NCBI RefSeq assembly: GCF_041897535.1
Contig: NZ_CP169217.1
Coordinates: 248,001-312,000 of the forward strand
DNA from: Methylomicrobium lacus_A
GTDB lineage: Bacteria; Pseudomonadota; Gammaproteobacteria; Methylococcales; Methylomonadaceae
Direction of reading: 5' to 3'
Length of the DNA stretch: 64,000 bases
Shown in pieces: positions 25,102 through 33,073 of the stretch (the first letter of the stretch is position 1; each line of letters starts with the position of its first letter). Made by a program: the position numbers and the translations under genes. The notes below the pieces were generated by a model that did not search any database, was not told the DNA's origin, and worked only from the letters and a program-made list of their open reading frames with translations.

Positions 25102-26679
25102 CTAGGTCAGCTGAGAAAATGTCCAGGCGATGGCCTGTTCGTTGTCGAAGTCGATCGTTGACGTCAGTGCCTGCTCTTCAGGGTGCAAGGGTTCAGCGTT
25201 TTGCTGCTGCCGCTGCAAAACGGCCAGCGTCGCTTCGGAAGCATCCTGATGTTGTCGCTGCAAAATACGCTGAATCAATACCGAATCGGGCACCTGAAAA
25301 TCCAGGATCCGAAACGGAACGCCGCACTCGCTTGCCAATTGCCAAAATTGCTTCCGCTGTGCGGTTTTCAAAAAAGTCGCATCGACGATCACCGTAAAGC
25401 CGGCTTCGAGCACGGTTTTGGCCTCGGCGGCGAGCCGGTCGTAGGTGAGTTGCGTCGCCTCCTCGCTGTAGATGCCGCCGCCGGTCGTGCTGCCGGTGTT
25501 TTGCTCGGCGCTGAAACCATAGAGGCGCTTGCGTTCGATGTCCGAGCGCAGCTGCACCGCGCCGATCCGTTCGGCAAGCCGGACGGCGTGATAAGACTTG
25601 CCTGAACCTGAAAAGCCGTGCGTGATCAACAGCATCGGTTTGGAAGGCTGGGTAAAGCGTTCGGCCAGATTGGCATAGACACGGTATTCGGCGAGATTTT
25701 GCTCTAAAAGCGCCGGATCGTGCTGTTGCTCGGAACGCAATAAACTGACCTTGGCCAGCACCAAGGCGCGGTAGACCAGATAGTAGCGCAGCAGCGCCAC
25801 GCCCTGATAATCGCCGGTACGTTGCAGGTACCGGTTCAGAAAACGGTAGGCGAGGGCGTCCAGATTGAAGTGCAGCAAGTCGATGATCAGGAAAGCCACT
25901 TCGCTGACCACGTCGATCCAGCGCAGCATCGGATTGAATTCGATGCAGTCGAAGAGGATGATTTGACCGTCGATCGAGGTCATGTTGCCAAGGTGCATGT
26001 CGCCATGGCATTCCCGCACGAAGCCTGCGCGTTTGCGGTCTTCCATCAGGCCGGCTTTCAATAGCCACTCCACCTGTCCCCCGTCTTCGATTGCTTGCAG
26101 TTGTTTCAGTTGCCTATCATCCTTCAACCTGGGCCGCAGATGCGCAAAGTTTTCCTCAAACCAGTGTTTGATGTCCGCGCTGCCGCCATAGTGCGAAGCG
26201 GCTTCGGCCTTCGCGATATGCGCATGAAAATCGGCGAGCAGATCGGTAATCTGATCGATTTCCGTCCGATCGACTTGCCCGCATTTGACCCGGTCCTTCA
26301 AGGTCAATCCGGTCGGAAATTGCCGCATCTTGACCGCGTATTCGATCGCCTCGCCGTCTCCCTCGATATGGGGTTGTTCAAGCGAGCCGGTAATTGCTAC
26401 GACGCCCAAATACCAGTCCTCGGCCAGCCGCCGGTTCAGGCGCAGCTCTTCCTGGCAGTATTGGCGGCGCAGTTCCAGCGTCGAAAAGTCCAGAAAGCCG
26501 AAGTTGACCGGTTTTTTGATTTTATACGCAAAGTCGCCTGTCAGCAGCACCCAGGAAATGTGCGTTTCGATCAAGCGCACGGCGGTAACCGGATGCGGAT
26601 AGGCCTGCGGCGACAGCAAATGCTGAATCAGCGTTGATCCGGGATTCGGCGGTGTCGGCTCGGTTTTTGTCAAGGTCAT
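25102..26679 (-). CDS. Two-domain protein: aminoglycoside-phosphotransferase-like kinase plus P-loop kinase
   Basis: 525 residues. The N-terminal two-thirds resemble APH/choline-kinase folds: the catalytic HGDMHLGNM (about 235) and metal-binding FDCIEFN (about 255). The C-terminal third (about 360-525) is an AAA/zeta-toxin-like P-loop kinase with Walker A GFSGSGKS and a VDATFLKTAQRKQF switch region. This architecture is widespread in proteobacteria and its substrate is unknown. It lies upstream of the oxidase operon on the same strand but with a 230-base gap, so it is probably independent. Confidence 0.8.
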   Translation of the reverse strand: MTLTKTEPTPPNPGSTLIQHLLSPQAYPHPVTAVRLIETHISWVLLTGDFAYKIKKPVNFGFLDFSTLELRRQYCQEELRLNRRLAEDWYLGVVAITGSLEQPHIEGDGEAIEYAVKMRQFPTGLTLKDRVKCGQVDRTEIDQITDLLADFHAHIAKAEAASHYGGSADIKHWFEENFAHLRPRLKDDRQLKQLQAIEDGGQVEWLLKAGLMEDRKRAGFVRECHGDMHLGNMTSIDGQIILFDCIEFNPMLRWIDVVSEVAFLIIDLLHFNLDALAYRFLNRYLQRTGDYQGVALLRYYLVYRALVLAKVSLLRSEQQHDPALLEQNLAEYRVYANLAERFTQPSKPMLLITHGFSGSGKSYHAVRLAERIGAVQLRSDIERKRLYGFSAEQNTGSTTGGGIYSEEATQLTYDRLAAEAKTVLEAGFTVIVDATFLKTAQRKQFWQLASECGVPFRILDFQVPDSVLIQRILQRQHQDASEATLAVLQRQQQNAEPLHPEEQALTSTIDFDNEQAIAWTFSQLT

Positions 26680-26826
26680 TTAGGTATTTTTACGAATAGG
26701 ATTGTGCGGCGGAATAGGCTACTTTACCGTTAGAAAAAATAGGCTGTCCATTGGTTTTTGACCAACCGCCGGATCGTCTTTTTTCGAACGTGTTGATCTA
26801 TTGTCTTATCACATCAGGTAACGGAT

Positions 26827-27348
26827 ATGAAAGAAGAAAAAGAAAACAAAGAAAATAAAGCCAGCAAAGACATCATCAGCAAGGCATCCGATAGTGAAAG
26901 CGCGCGCGGCTTGATGCCTTTTGACGATCTGGACCGCTGGTTCGACGACATGCTGTCGCGGCGCTGGCTGCATCCTTTCGATCTCAAATTTCCGAGATTT
27001 CCGGCAATGCAGTTTCCTGCGGGCATCGAGATGCCGAAGGTCGACATCATCGAGACCGATGACGAACTCAAAGTCCATGCGGCGCTGCCCGGCGTCAAAA
27101 AAGAGGATCTCGACGTGACGCTGAGCAATCAGACGATCACGATCAAGGCGTCCTCCAAGAAGGAAGAAAAAAAGGAGAGCGGCGAATATTACCGGCGCGA
27201 GATCAGCCGCGGCGAATTCCAAAGAACCCTGACGCTGCCGGCGCAGGTCGATTCGGATAAGGCGAAGGCTTCGTTCAAGGACGGCATTCTCGAAATCGCG
27301 CTGCCCAAGCTGGAAAAGACCAAGCGGAAGAGTATCGAGATCAAATAA
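26827..27348 (+). CDS. Small heat-shock protein, Hsp20/alpha-crystallin family
   Basis: A cytoplasmic holdase of 173 residues. A charged N-terminal arm (rich in Lys/Glu) and the LMPFDDLDRWFDDM segment precede the alpha-crystallin domain (about 62-165: MPKVDIIETDDELKVHAALPG to GILEIALPKLE). It ends in the short basic KRKSIEIK, where the usual C-terminal IXI motif reads IEI. The ATG at 26827 follows a TAACGGAT leader. No convincing sigma-32 promoter was recognised upstream. Confidence 0.92.
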   Translation: MKEEKENKENKASKDIISKASDSESARGLMPFDDLDRWFDDMLSRRWLHPFDLKFPRFPAMQFPAGIEMPKVDIIETDDELKVHAALPGVKKEDLDVTLSNQTITIKASSKKEEKKESGEYYRREISRGEFQRTLTLPAQVDSDKAKASFKDGILEIALPKLEKTKRKSIEIK

Positions 27349-27424
27349 TCGTGCGGGTTGGGCGCGGTTCAATCGCTGACCTCTGCCGGCGATTGAAATT
27401 GCCCTCCGTCTGGCATAAGCGATC

Positions 27425-28450
27425 ATGAAAGCGATGGTCTTAACCCATCTTAGCAAGCTGGCTGGCAATCCGCGTCCGCTCACGTTGGTCGAGATGCCGG
27501 ATCCGGTGCCTGACGATCACGGCGTGTTGATTCAAGTCTCGGTCTGCGGTGTATGTCATACCGAGCTCGATGAAATCGAAGGACGAACGCCGCCGCCACG
27601 TTTGCCGGTGATTCCGGGGCATCAAGTGGTCGGGCGGGTCGTTGCAATCGGCGATCGAGTCACTTCGGTCGCGCTCGGCGACAGAGTAGGGGTGGCATGG
27701 ATTTTTTCGGCCTGCGGCAAATGCAAGTTTTGTCGTGCGGGCAATGAGAATCTGTGTACCGATTTCATCGCCACCGGGCGGGATGCCAACGGCGGCTATG
27801 CCGAACTGATGACCGTACCCGAGCACTTCGTTTATCCGATACCTTCGGCGTTCAGCGATGCGGAAGCCGCGCCCTTGCTATGCGCCGGCGCCATCGGTTA
27901 CCGCTCATTGCGCTTGACCCAGATTCGGGACGGCGCGCGCCTCGGCCTGACCGGATTCGGCGCCTCCGGCCATCTGGTGCTGAAGATGGCGCGTCACCAA
28001 TATCCCAACAGCGAAGTCTATGTGTTTGCCCGTAGCGCCGAAGAGCGGCGTTTTGCGCTCGAACTGGGCGCGGCATGGGCCGGGGAGAGCGATCAACTCG
28101 CGCCGCACAAGCTGGATGCGATCATCGACACCACACCGGCCTGGGCGCCGATCGTGCATGCCTTGGCGAATCTCGAAGCCGGCGGAAGGCTGGTCATCAA
28201 CGCGATTCGGAAGGAGGACGACAAGCACAAATTGCTGGAACTGGATTATCCAAAGCACTTGTGGCTTGAAAAAGAAATCAAAAGCGTCGCCAACATCACC
28301 CGCCGCGATGTGAGCGAGTTTCTGGAGCTCGCGGCGGCCATGCGGATGCAGCCGGAAGTTCAGCGCTATCCGTTGAGCGATGCGAACCGGGCGCTGGTCG
28401 ACTTGAAGGCCGGCAACATTCGCGGCGCGAAGGTCTTGCAGATTGCCTGA
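27425..28450 (+). CDS. Zinc-dependent alcohol dehydrogenase (MDR family, TIGR02822-like)
   Basis: 341 residues. The catalytic zinc site is in CGVCHTELDEIEG and PVIPGHQVVG. The structural zinc has the four cysteines of CGKCKFCRAGNENLC. A Rossmann glycine region GLTGFGASGHLVLKMA follows. Substrate and cofactor preference are not visible. It is 76 bases after hsp20 on the same strand and converges on the TolC-family gene with three bases between stops. Confidence 0.9.
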   Translation: MKAMVLTHLSKLAGNPRPLTLVEMPDPVPDDHGVLIQVSVCGVCHTELDEIEGRTPPPRLPVIPGHQVVGRVVAIGDRVTSVALGDRVGVAWIFSACGKCKFCRAGNENLCTDFIATGRDANGGYAELMTVPEHFVYPIPSAFSDAEAAPLLCAGAIGYRSLRLTQIRDGARLGLTGFGASGHLVLKMARHQYPNSEVYVFARSAEERRFALELGAAWAGESDQLAPHKLDAIIDTTPAWAPIVHALANLEAGGRLVINAIRKEDDKHKLLELDYPKHLWLEKEIKSVANITRRDVSEFLELAAAMRMQPEVQRYPLSDANRALVDLKAGNIRGAKVLQIA

Positions 28451-28453
28451 TGA

Positions 28454-29857
28454 TTACGGTGCGGGCTTTTGCTCCGGCGGCTGGCCGGGCTGCAACAAAC
28501 GGCTGATTTGAACCAGATCTTCACGGGTCAAATTGCTGGCCAATTGTTTCAATCGGATACTGTTGATCAAATAATCATAACGCGCCCTGGAATAATCCCG
28601 TTTGGATCGGTACAGATTTCTTTGCTCGCTCAGCACCTCGACCATCGTGCGCGTGCCGACTTCAAGGCCTGCCTGGGACGCTTCCAGCGAGGCTTCCGAT
28701 GAGGCGACCGCAGTTTTGAGGGCCTCCACACGGCTGATATTGCTCACCACGCCGCGATAGGCGTCCTTGACCTGCCGGGTGATCGAGCGTTTGATCGCAT
28801 TCAGGTTTTCCTTGGCGGCATCGTATTCATATTGCGCCTGCCGCGTCCGTGAATTGACCGCGCCGCCCTCGAACAGAGGCACGTTCAAGCGCATGCCGAC
28901 ACTCTCATTTTCCCCGCGAAAACCAAACGAACTGTTCACGTCCGACTTCTCGTAAGAGGCAACAATATCCAATTGCGGCAAGTGGTCGCTGCGTTGAATC
29001 TCGATCGCCTTGCGCGCCGCTTCGGTCTGATTGTAAGCGGCGATCACGCCGAGATTGCTCGCTTCCGCGCTATCGCTCCATTGGTTGATATCGGCTGGCT
29101 CGGGCTTTTTCAGCGGCAATTCCTCGCCCAGAAGGTCGAGCACGACATCGTGGTCGCCGATGATCTCCTTCAAAGCTTCATTCTTGTTGTCGAGCTGGTT
29201 TGCCGCTTCGATTTCATTCGCATAGGCTTGATCGAATGCCGCCTGCGCCTCATTCACATCGGTAATCGGAATGATGCCGACCTCGAAGCGTTGTTTTGCT
29301 TGTTCGAGTTGCCTAGCGATCGCTTCTTTTTCGGCCATCGTAAATTCCAGATTATCCCGGGCCGACAAGATGTCGAAATAAGCTGTCGTCGTTTTCAGCA
29401 ACAGGTTCTGGATTTCGGCTGCCAAATTGGCTTCGGCCTGTGCAATCACATTTTCGGATTGACTTAATTGCACCCAGTGATCCCAATGGAATACGGGCTG
29501 GGTAAAATTCAAATCGAAGGTATGGCTCCAGAAATCCTGGTCGACCAGATTGCCCGCTAAATTGAAGGCGGGAATGCCGATATTGCCGGAGGGGATGACA
29601 ATCGCTTTTGCCTTTTGATTGTGCAGAAATTCCTTTTTCGAAGTCGCTGTTGCCGTGACGACCGGAAGAAAACGGGCCAGACTCTGGTCTTTCGATTCAC
29701 CGCGGGCCAACCTTTCGGCTTCCACCTTTTTCAGATTGGGATCGTTCTGCAGTGCAAGATCAACAATTTCGGAGAGGTTCTGAGCCTGGAGAGGGGGGAT
29801 GGCGAATAAGAAGACAACAATCAATCCTGTTAATCGATTAGCGAAGTGCCTGATCAT
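28454..29857 (-). CDS. TolC-family outer-membrane efflux protein
   Basis: 467 residues from ATG 29855-29857 (MIRHFANRLTGLIVVFLFAIPPLQAQ, a signal peptide). Two repeats of the outer-membrane efflux (OEP) coiled-coil domain are visible, with the TolC-like starts LSEIVDLALQNDPNLKKVEAER and SEASNLGVIAAYNQTEAARK and the end ARYDYLINSIRLKQLASNL. It would form a trimeric channel for drug efflux or type I secretion. No membrane-fusion or inner-membrane pump gene is adjacent, so it may serve a system encoded elsewhere. Confidence 0.9.
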   Translation of the reverse strand: MIRHFANRLTGLIVVFLFAIPPLQAQNLSEIVDLALQNDPNLKKVEAERLARGESKDQSLARFLPVVTATATSKKEFLHNQKAKAIVIPSGNIGIPAFNLAGNLVDQDFWSHTFDLNFTQPVFHWDHWVQLSQSENVIAQAEANLAAEIQNLLLKTTTAYFDILSARDNLEFTMAEKEAIARQLEQAKQRFEVGIIPITDVNEAQAAFDQAYANEIEAANQLDNKNEALKEIIGDHDVVLDLLGEELPLKKPEPADINQWSDSAEASNLGVIAAYNQTEAARKAIEIQRSDHLPQLDIVASYEKSDVNSSFGFRGENESVGMRLNVPLFEGGAVNSRTRQAQYEYDAAKENLNAIKRSITRQVKDAYRGVVSNISRVEALKTAVASSEASLEASQAGLEVGTRTMVEVLSEQRNLYRSKRDYSRARYDYLINSIRLKQLASNLTREDLVQISRLLQPGQPPEQKPAP

Positions 29858-29948
29858 AATCCTGTATAACTCAAAAGTTGAGTTCCGTATCAATTTTAAG
29901 GGCTAAATGATAGTATTTCTGCATCCCTTATCGCCACCACTATAACCG

Positions 29949-31193
29949 ATGAAACGATTATTGAACATCCTCATTTTACCTTGCAGCGCAATTTTACTGA
30001 GCGGTTGCGCCGCCAGCCTGGGGAAGGGCATGGTCGAGGCTTTTCTGGAAAAACAGGAGTCAGTCGATACCCGTGCCTGCGAAATCTGGGGCAAGCCGTT
30101 TGCAGGTCTTGCGCCGCATCTCGACAATACCCATGGAAAAATGAAAGTGCTGATGGTGCATGGCGTCGGCGACCATCTGCCGGGTTATGCAACGCAATTT
30201 CTGGAAAAGCTCGCGCAAAAGCTCGACCTGACCGCCCAGTCCGCGCATCCGAAAAACATCACGCTGACCAGCCGGACCGATGCCAGCAAAAATCTCGGCA
30301 ATTTGCGCATCCACCGTTTGCTCAGTAAGGATAGAAAAAATGAGTTACTGTTTTATGAATTGACCTGGTCGAAGATCACCGCGCCGCAAAAAGAAGTGCT
30401 GGCATACGACAATTCCGGAGAATATTCGTTTCGACGCGCGGAAGTCAACGATCTGTTGAAGAAATTTTCGAACGACACCGGCCCCGATCCAATCATTTAC
30501 CTTGGCGAAAGCAGGGAAGACATTCTGGTGTCTTTCGCCCAGGCTTTCTGTTGGATGGCTCGCGATGGCTGGAGCAGCTTGCCGGACGATGTTCAGCAGT
30601 CCTGCTCGTTTAAAGATACCGCACTGGCCCAGAATGTCCGTAACGATGAATACGCGGTCATCTCGCATAGCCTCGGCAGCCGCATCACCATCGACGGCAT
30701 GCAGCGCATCGCGTCATTGATCAATGAGCGCGATGTAGGTTTCCGTGAAGCCTTGAAAAACAAGGAGATTCCGATCTACATGATGTCCAATCAATTGCCG
30801 ATGCTGCAATTGGGACGAAAATTGCCGGACGTCGCGAATCAAAAACACGCGTATTGCGATGCCACGGGAGACAAATATCAGGAGCGCCTGCTGTCCAAAA
30901 CGCCGATCATCGCGTTCAGCGACCCGAACGATTTGTTGAGTTATGCGATCCCGCACGGTTTTGTCGAAAAATACCTGGATTCGCGGCTTTGCATCGACGT
31001 AACCAACATCAACATCAATGTCGCCACTATTATGGATGCCTTCGGACTCGGCAAATTCGCCAACCCCTTGGATGCGCATGTCGGATACGATACCGACGAC
31101 CGCGTGATTGCGTTGATCGCGAAAGGTATCGGCAACCAAAAAACCGACAAGCTGGTCAAGGAGCGCTGTCGGTGGACTGAAATGGTGGATTGA
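29949..31193 (+). CDS. Lipoprotein with an alpha/beta-hydrolase fold
   Basis: 414 residues with a lipoprotein signal (LLSGC, Cys20). The hydrolase fold shows at VLMVHGVGDHLPGY (about residue 68, the oxyanion region) and at the nucleophile elbow YAVISHSLGSRITIDG (about 237), with the late histidine perhaps in IPHGFVEKY. Substrate and lipid specificity cannot be told. It is divergent from the TolC-family gene and is the last gene before the dif site. A second hydrolase-type lipoprotein occurs at 51646-52932 but does not look like a close paralogue. Confidence 0.7.
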   Translation: MKRLLNILILPCSAILLSGCAASLGKGMVEAFLEKQESVDTRACEIWGKPFAGLAPHLDNTHGKMKVLMVHGVGDHLPGYATQFLEKLAQKLDLTAQSAHPKNITLTSRTDASKNLGNLRIHRLLSKDRKNELLFYELTWSKITAPQKEVLAYDNSGEYSFRRAEVNDLLKKFSNDTGPDPIIYLGESREDILVSFAQAFCWMARDGWSSLPDDVQQSCSFKDTALAQNVRNDEYAVISHSLGSRITIDGMQRIASLINERDVGFREALKNKEIPIYMMSNQLPMLQLGRKLPDVANQKHAYCDATGDKYQERLLSKTPIIAFSDPNDLLSYAIPHGFVEKYLDSRLCIDVTNININVATIMDAFGLGKFANPLDAHVGYDTDDRVIALIAKGIGNQKTDKLVKERCRWTEMVD

Positions 31194-31271
31194 TTAGAAT
31201 CTCGCCGTTCCTGCGTCTTTGCGTTGGAACGGCAGCAAAGAGGGCGTCGGGATATTTCGCATACTACTTAA

Positions 31272-31299
31272 TTTAACATAATATACATTATGCGAAGTC
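31272..31299 (-). other. dif: dif: chromosome dimer resolution site for XerC/XerD
   Basis: On the minus strand the 28 bases read ACTTCGCATAA (XerC arm), TGTATA (central region) and TTATGTTAAAT (XerD arm). This is identical to E. coli dif at 25 of 28 positions; only bases 1, 2 and 4 of the XerC arm differ. XerC/XerD recombine chromosome dimers here under control of FtsK. The position marks the replication terminus. KOPS-like octamers on both sides point toward it. Confidence 0.95.
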
Positions 31300-31360
31300 T
31301 TTAAGTTAATCATAGCCAAAGCGGGTTCAGCTATCGTAAAGCTTTTTGAGGCATTGAAAC

Positions 31361-31757
31361 ATGGCGAAAAAGAAATCGAGCTTTTATCAGACCCGGTTCC
31401 ATATCGCGGGCCTGAACGAAGATCGAGCGGCCGAATTGATCGGCGTGCCCGTCGAAGAGATTCGGCAATGGGACAAGGAAGGCGCGCCGGCGATGGCCGA
31501 GAAGCTTTTGCTCTTGTGGGATCGTAAACACGTAGGCCACGAAGACTGGGACGATTGGCTATTCAGTCGCGGCGTTTTACGGTTCAAGAATCGACGTTGG
31601 ACGCCGAAAAGGATTTTAGAGCTAACAGGAACTTTACGCACTCCAGAACGAACTGGAGAGGATCAAAACGTGGCGCGAGTTATCCACAATTTTTGTGGAA
31701 AAGCTTGTGGACGCCCTGCCGAAAATCGGCTGTTTTTCTAGGTTCCCGCCAAAATGA
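31361..31757 (+). pseudogene. Filamentous-phage-type DUF3653-like gene with a frameshift
   Basis: The first 89 codons or so encode FYQTRFHIAGLNEDRAAEL, GVPVEEIRQWD and WDDWLFSRGVLRF, resembling the DUF3653 family known from Xanthomonas filamentous phages. The open frame runs to 31741 but turns into nonsense after ILEL (about 31625). With one A removed from CTAAC at about 31623-31627 the frame continues as a plausible coiled-coil tail (LQNELERIKTWRELSTIF...) to a TGA at 31755-31757. It starts 62 bases from dif, the site where such phages integrate. DUF3653 identity is from memory of the family pattern. Confidence 0.55.
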
Positions 31758-32080
31758 TCAGTTTTTAGTCAAATTTATTTTTCTCTTTAAATATCAAAAT
31801 CTTATCAGAGCCCTCACCTTCGGCTTGGCCGCTGACTTTTAATGTAGAGTGACGTTTTCTTCGAAAACGTCACTTTTCTTTTATAGATCATGAGCTTAAG
31901 TCTACTTTTGACCCTCTTTAAATTGTCACTATGACACAAGAGTCCACTGGTTATAATGTGGACTCTCCACATCGAGATCATGCCGACCGGCAAGACGAAA
32001 AAAGAAAAGCAAAATGCCCCAGGCCGGCTCACATCCGAAGCGTTTTTTATCGGTGTTCGGCCGGACAGACGCTCAAAACA
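31758..32080. other. Non-coding stretch beside dif with two hairpins
   Basis: About 320 bases with no firm gene. It holds the hairpin at 31848-31874 and an 8-bp inverted repeat GAGTCCAC/GTGGACTC (31940-31947, 31958-31965). Short open frames occur (for example 32014-32136 on the plus strand, about 40 codons, overlapping the antitoxin 3' end), but none is convincing. It is probably the decayed remainder of the phage-like element. Confidence 0.45.
31848..31874. terminator. Strong hairpin followed by a T-rich run
   Basis: The 12-bp perfect stem AGTGACGTTTTC / GAAAACGTCACT has a 3-base loop and is followed by TTTCTTTTAT on the plus strand. It has the form of an intrinsic terminator for the phage-like gene. 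It could work in both directions. Confidence 0.7.
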
Positions 32081-32680
32081 TCAAGCGGCTTCAAGAGTTA
32101 TATGAACGCGACGGCCTAGGGCAGCTGCAATGTTGAAAAGCGCGTCGAGAGAGAATTTAGACAGCTTGCCATTGAGCAGGTCGTTCATTCTCGGTTGGGT
32201 GATTCCGCAATGCTGGGCGGCTTCGGTTTGTGTCCAGGCGTTGGCTTGAATGATGTCAGTAATCTGCTGCATCAGCTCGGCACGAGCCTGGAGACTGGCG
32301 GATTGCGCCGGCGTGTCGGCGATAGCGTCAAAGACGCTGACAAAGGTTTGGTTGGTCATTGTGGCCCTCATAAGGTCGATGTATCGTTTGGCGGCAAGGT
32401 CAATGTCACGCTTGGCGGTCGTCTGGGTCTTTTTCTGGAAAGTATGAAGGACATAGACGGATTCGGGCCGGCGGGCGTAATAGATGACGCGGAAAGCGCC
32501 GGATTCATCGACGATACGAAGCTCTTCGACGCCCTGCCCTATGACCGGCATCGGCTTGAAGTCGTCGGGCTGTCGACCGCGCTGGAGTTTATCGAGTTGA
32601 AAGCCGGCATCCTGACGAACGTCAGCCGGAAAGTCACGTAATCGAGCCAGGGAGTCGCCAAGGAAGGTTATCTGTTTCAT
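32081..32680 (-). CDS. RelE/HigB-type toxin fused in frame to an XRE-family antitoxin
   Basis: One continuous frame of 199 residues. Residues 1-107 are a complete phage Gp49-like/HigB toxin (LGDSLARLRDFPADVRQDAGFQL, VEELRIVDESGAFRVIYYARR, VYVLHTFQKKTQTT). Residues 108-199 are a complete HigA-like antitoxin beginning with its own Met (MTNQTFVSVFD) and holding a helix-turn-helix (WTQTEAAQHCGITQPRMNDLLNG). In relatives the two are separate overlapping genes. An internal ATG at 32357-32359 has AGGG six bases upstream, so free antitoxin (92 residues, 32081-32359) is probably also made. A 10-bp palindrome lies just upstream of the start. Confidence 0.85.
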   Translation of the reverse strand: MKQITFLGDSLARLRDFPADVRQDAGFQLDKLQRGRQPDDFKPMPVIGQGVEELRIVDESGAFRVIYYARRPESVYVLHTFQKKTQTTAKRDIDLAAKRYIDLMRATMTNQTFVSVFDAIADTPAQSASLQARAELMQQITDIIQANAWTQTEAAQHCGITQPRMNDLLNGKLSKFSLDALFNIAAALGRRVHITLEAA

Positions 32681-32685
32681 GGGTT

Positions 32686-32711
32686 AAATTATATCAGTTT
32701 TGATATAATTT
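32686..32711. promoter_or_regulatory. Probable autoregulatory operator of the toxin-antitoxin gene
   Basis: A perfect inverted repeat AAATTATATC (32686-32695) / GATATAATTT (32702-32711) with a 6-base spacer begins five bases upstream of the toxin start codon. XRE-type antitoxins normally bind such palindromes over their own promoter. Confidence 0.65.
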
Positions 32712-32844
32712 ACAAAATATATTTTGGCATGGGTTTTGCGGTGGAGAAAAAAATAGATTTGACTTTTTTAAATGTAAATATGGCTAATTTTATTATTGGC
32801 ACGGGGTTTGCTAAATGATACGTTTTCCCTTTTTAAAATATTCA

Positions 32845-32898
32845 TGCCGGCGGCAAAGCCGCGCACCGCAAGCTAAGCGCGGCTATTTGCCGCCGGCA
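32845..32898. repeat. Long GC-rich hairpin
   Basis: The outer 13-bp perfect stem TGCCGGCGGCAAA / TTTGCCGCCGGCA (32845-32857, 32886-32898) encloses an inner 7-bp stem GCCGCGC/GCGCGGC (32858-32864, 32877-32883), a 2-base bulge and a 12-base loop. It stands out against AT-rich surroundings. It could be a dispersed palindromic repeat or a gloA-side terminator; no T-run adjoins it. Confidence 0.5.
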
Positions 32899-33073
32899 CC
32901 TAAAGGGACAAGTTGCGATGCAGTTGCAACCAAAGCATTTTGAGGGATTTGAGGTTCTGGTTTAGGTTTGGGTTCGCCGTACTTTCGGCAATCGCGACGG
33001 ATGACCAAATCGGCGGAATCGACAGAAGCGGAGCACTCACCCAATAAATGAGCAATCAATGCCCACTTGCCTA

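Larger units (their letters stand above)
32681..33073. other. Intergenic region with an operator and a long hairpin
   Basis: About 390 bases between the toxin-antitoxin gene and gloA. Apart from the operator and the GC-rich hairpin at 32845-32898, it is AT-rich with no recognisable gene. A 65-codon minus-strand frame (32883-33080) ends within the hairpin and lacks family features, so I do not call it. Confidence 0.45.

Noticed and set aside
31278..31293. Palindrome CATAAT-N4-ATTATG as an operator of the phage-like gene
   Set aside because: It is the core of the dif site; the XerC/XerD arms explain the symmetry.
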